DNA of 64,000 bases, from NCBI RefSeq assembly GCF_005116715.1, contig NZ_SWCI01000003.1, positions 62,001-126,000 on the forward strand, read 5' to 3'. Numbering within the stretch: the first letter of the stretch is position 1; each line of letters starts with the position of its first letter. Source of the DNA: Ferrimonas sediminicola (lineage in GTDB: Bacteria; Pseudomonadota; Gammaproteobacteria; Enterobacterales; Shewanellaceae). Below the pieces are notes generated by a model that saw nothing but the letters and a program-made list of their open reading frames with translations, had not been told where the DNA came from and made no database searches. The translations under genes and the position numbers were made by a program. Below, in pieces: positions 62,963-64,000 of this stretch.

Positions 62963-64000
62963 TTACTTCTTCTTCTTGGCTTTCATGGGATCCTGGTCGT
63001 AGCCCAGGGCTTCCCAGTCCAGTCGACCCTTTTTGCTGTGGCAGGCACTGCACTTGAGGGCTTCGCTCTTGGGCGAGACCATGTGGTTGATGCGCCACCA
63101 CATCTCGGTCTCGGCAAACCCGTTCTGACCGCTGTAGGTCAGCCCCTTGGCTTGCATGGTGGGATGGTTGTTCATGCCGGCTGTGGCGGCCTTGTCCCAG
63201 TCGAAGGTTTTCCAATAGCCGTCTTTGCCGAACACCTTGGTGGGGATAAACACCTTGTGCTTGGCATCGTAGATCTGCTTGCCGCGGTGCACCTTGAAGG
63301 GGTAGATCTTGGACTTGCCGTCGTCCTTGCTGCCCATGGGCTTGCTCAGGGCGGTTACCTTGGCGGGATCCATGGTGTCACCGAACAGGTAGGCTTCGGC
63401 GGTGCCGTTGTACCAGGCGTACTCGGGCTGAACCTTCTGGCCCCAGACGAAGCTGCCCTTCTTCTTCATGTAGTCCTTGCGGCCCCACTGGTTCTTGCTC
63501 TCTTCGCGATCCTGGCCCGCTTCGGACCAGTCCCACCAGAGCTTGGTGGGTTCAACCTTGGCAAACTCGGGGATGTGGCAGGTTTGACAGGCCACCTTCT
63601 CGGTGTGCCGGTTGAGCTTGGCGTTTTTGTGGACCTGGTTGTCGTGGCAGCTGGTGCACTCCATGTGGTCAGTGCTGCCGGGGGAGACGCTCATCGCCTG
63701 GCCCTTGATGGTGTGGGATTCACCCTTGTGGCAGTCCTGGCACTGGAAGTCCATGCCATCGGCGTCCATGTGCACATCCAAGGCCTTGTCTGGGTAGGCC
63801 ATGCTGGAGTCCAGGTCGCCGTGTTTCACGCCGTCACCGCCGCCGCCGAAGAAGTGGCAGCTGCCACAGTTGTCGCGTACCGGGGCACCCACATTTTGTG
63901 AAACCTTCACCAGATCGACACTCTTGAAGGCGTAACCGCTAAGATCCTTCTGGTAGGTGCCGGTGGTGTCGTGGCACACCAGGCAGTCGACCTTGGTGGC
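62963..64000 (-). CDS. otr: Octaheme c-type cytochrome, tetrathionate reductase family (N-terminus outside window)
   Basis: The frame is open to the window edge, giving 345 C-terminal residues. Six CXXCH haem sites are visible: CLVCH at the edge, then CGSCH, CQDCH, CTSCH, CQTCH and CSACH. Between the last two lies a long segment with WWDWSEAGQ, SFVWGQKVQPEYAWYNG and MWWRINHMVSPKS, matching the octaheme tetrathionate reductase (OTR) of Shewanella. The full protein would have two more haems and a signal peptide. Family members reduce tetrathionate, nitrite or hydroxylamine in vitro; the physiological substrate is not settled. The Lys/Asp-rich C-terminus ends in KAKKKK. Confidence 0.88.
   Translation of the reverse strand, partial: ATKVDCLVCHDTTGTYQKDLSGYAFKSVDLVKVSQNVGAPVRDNCGSCHFFGGGGDGVKHGDLDSSMAYPDKALDVHMDADGMDFQCQDCHKGESHTIKGQAMSVSPGSTDHMECTSCHDNQVHKNAKLNRHTEKVACQTCHIPEFAKVEPTKLWWDWSEAGQDREESKNQWGRKDYMKKKGSFVWGQKVQPEYAWYNGTAEAYLFGDTMDPAKVTALSKPMGSKDDGKSKIYPFKVHRGKQIYDAKHKVFIPTKVFGKDGYWKTFDWDKAATAGMNNHPTMQAKGLTYSGQNGFAETEMWWRINHMVSPKSEALKCSACHSKKGRLDWEALGYDQDPMKAKKKK

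Overview
The window is a 64 kb piece of a high-GC gammaproteobacterial chromosome. Three things point to an Alteromonadales member close to Ferrimonas/Shewanella: the first 17.6 kb has the classical gammaproteobacterial order frr-uppS-cdsA-ispC-rseP-bamA-skp-lpxD-fabZ-lpxA-lpxB-rnhB-dnaE-accA-tilS; the proS/trmO/rcsF genes lie close together; and there is a MerR-controlled liu operon, a lysine riboswitch before an NhaC-type carrier, and an octaheme tetrathionate-reductase-type cytochrome. The genus is an inference from gene content, not from a search. No rRNA, tRNA, CRISPR array, insertion sequence or prophage was seen.

Layout. 1-17.6 kb: one dense plus-strand cluster for ribosome recycling, undecaprenyl-PP, phospholipid and isoprenoid precursors, envelope stress signalling, outer-membrane protein assembly, lipid A, fatty acid synthesis, replication and tRNA modification. 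17.6-27.5 kb: a Kef/CPA2 transporter whose 3' end overlaps a convergent patatin lipase, an orphan AcrR/TetR regulator with a clear promoter, proS, a CHASE-type diguanylate cyclase, and a minus-strand operon rcsF-trmO-acetyltransferase, followed by about 770 bp without a convincing gene. 27.5-33.8 kb: H-NS, etfBA, an NhaC-type carrier behind a CRP-like site and a lysine riboswitch, tdk and a LysR regulator. 34-45 kb: the leucine/isovalerate operon liuRABCDE-aacS on the minus strand, with a divergent propionyl-CoA-synthetase-like gene. 45-59 kb: maeA, menA, an SDR with a degenerate active site, tesB, a tandem glycine riboswitch with an AGCS symporter, a YbaY-type lipoprotein, ompW, a second atypical SDR, metA with MetJ-like boxes, an Aer-like receptor, an FMN reductase, a LysR regulator and a HAD phosphatase. 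59-64 kb: a visibly AT-richer island with two tandem exported DsrE-like proteins and a 5'-truncated secreted-protein fragment, then a phosphohexomutase and the 3' part of an octaheme cytochrome.

How the genes work together. LiuA passes electrons to ETF, and the same kind of inverted repeat lies before etfB and between liuR and the acyl-CoA synthetase gene, so leucine catabolism and its electron acceptor look co-regulated. LiuE makes acetoacetate and AacS activates it. CRP-like sites lie near the lysine carrier, maeA, tesB and the glycine carrier, suggesting a catabolic network.

The least explained part is 59.1-61.0 kb: two exported DsrE paralogues, one with a Sec signal peptide and one a lipoprotein, in a low-GC island 2.4 kb from a probable sulfur-oxyanion cytochrome.
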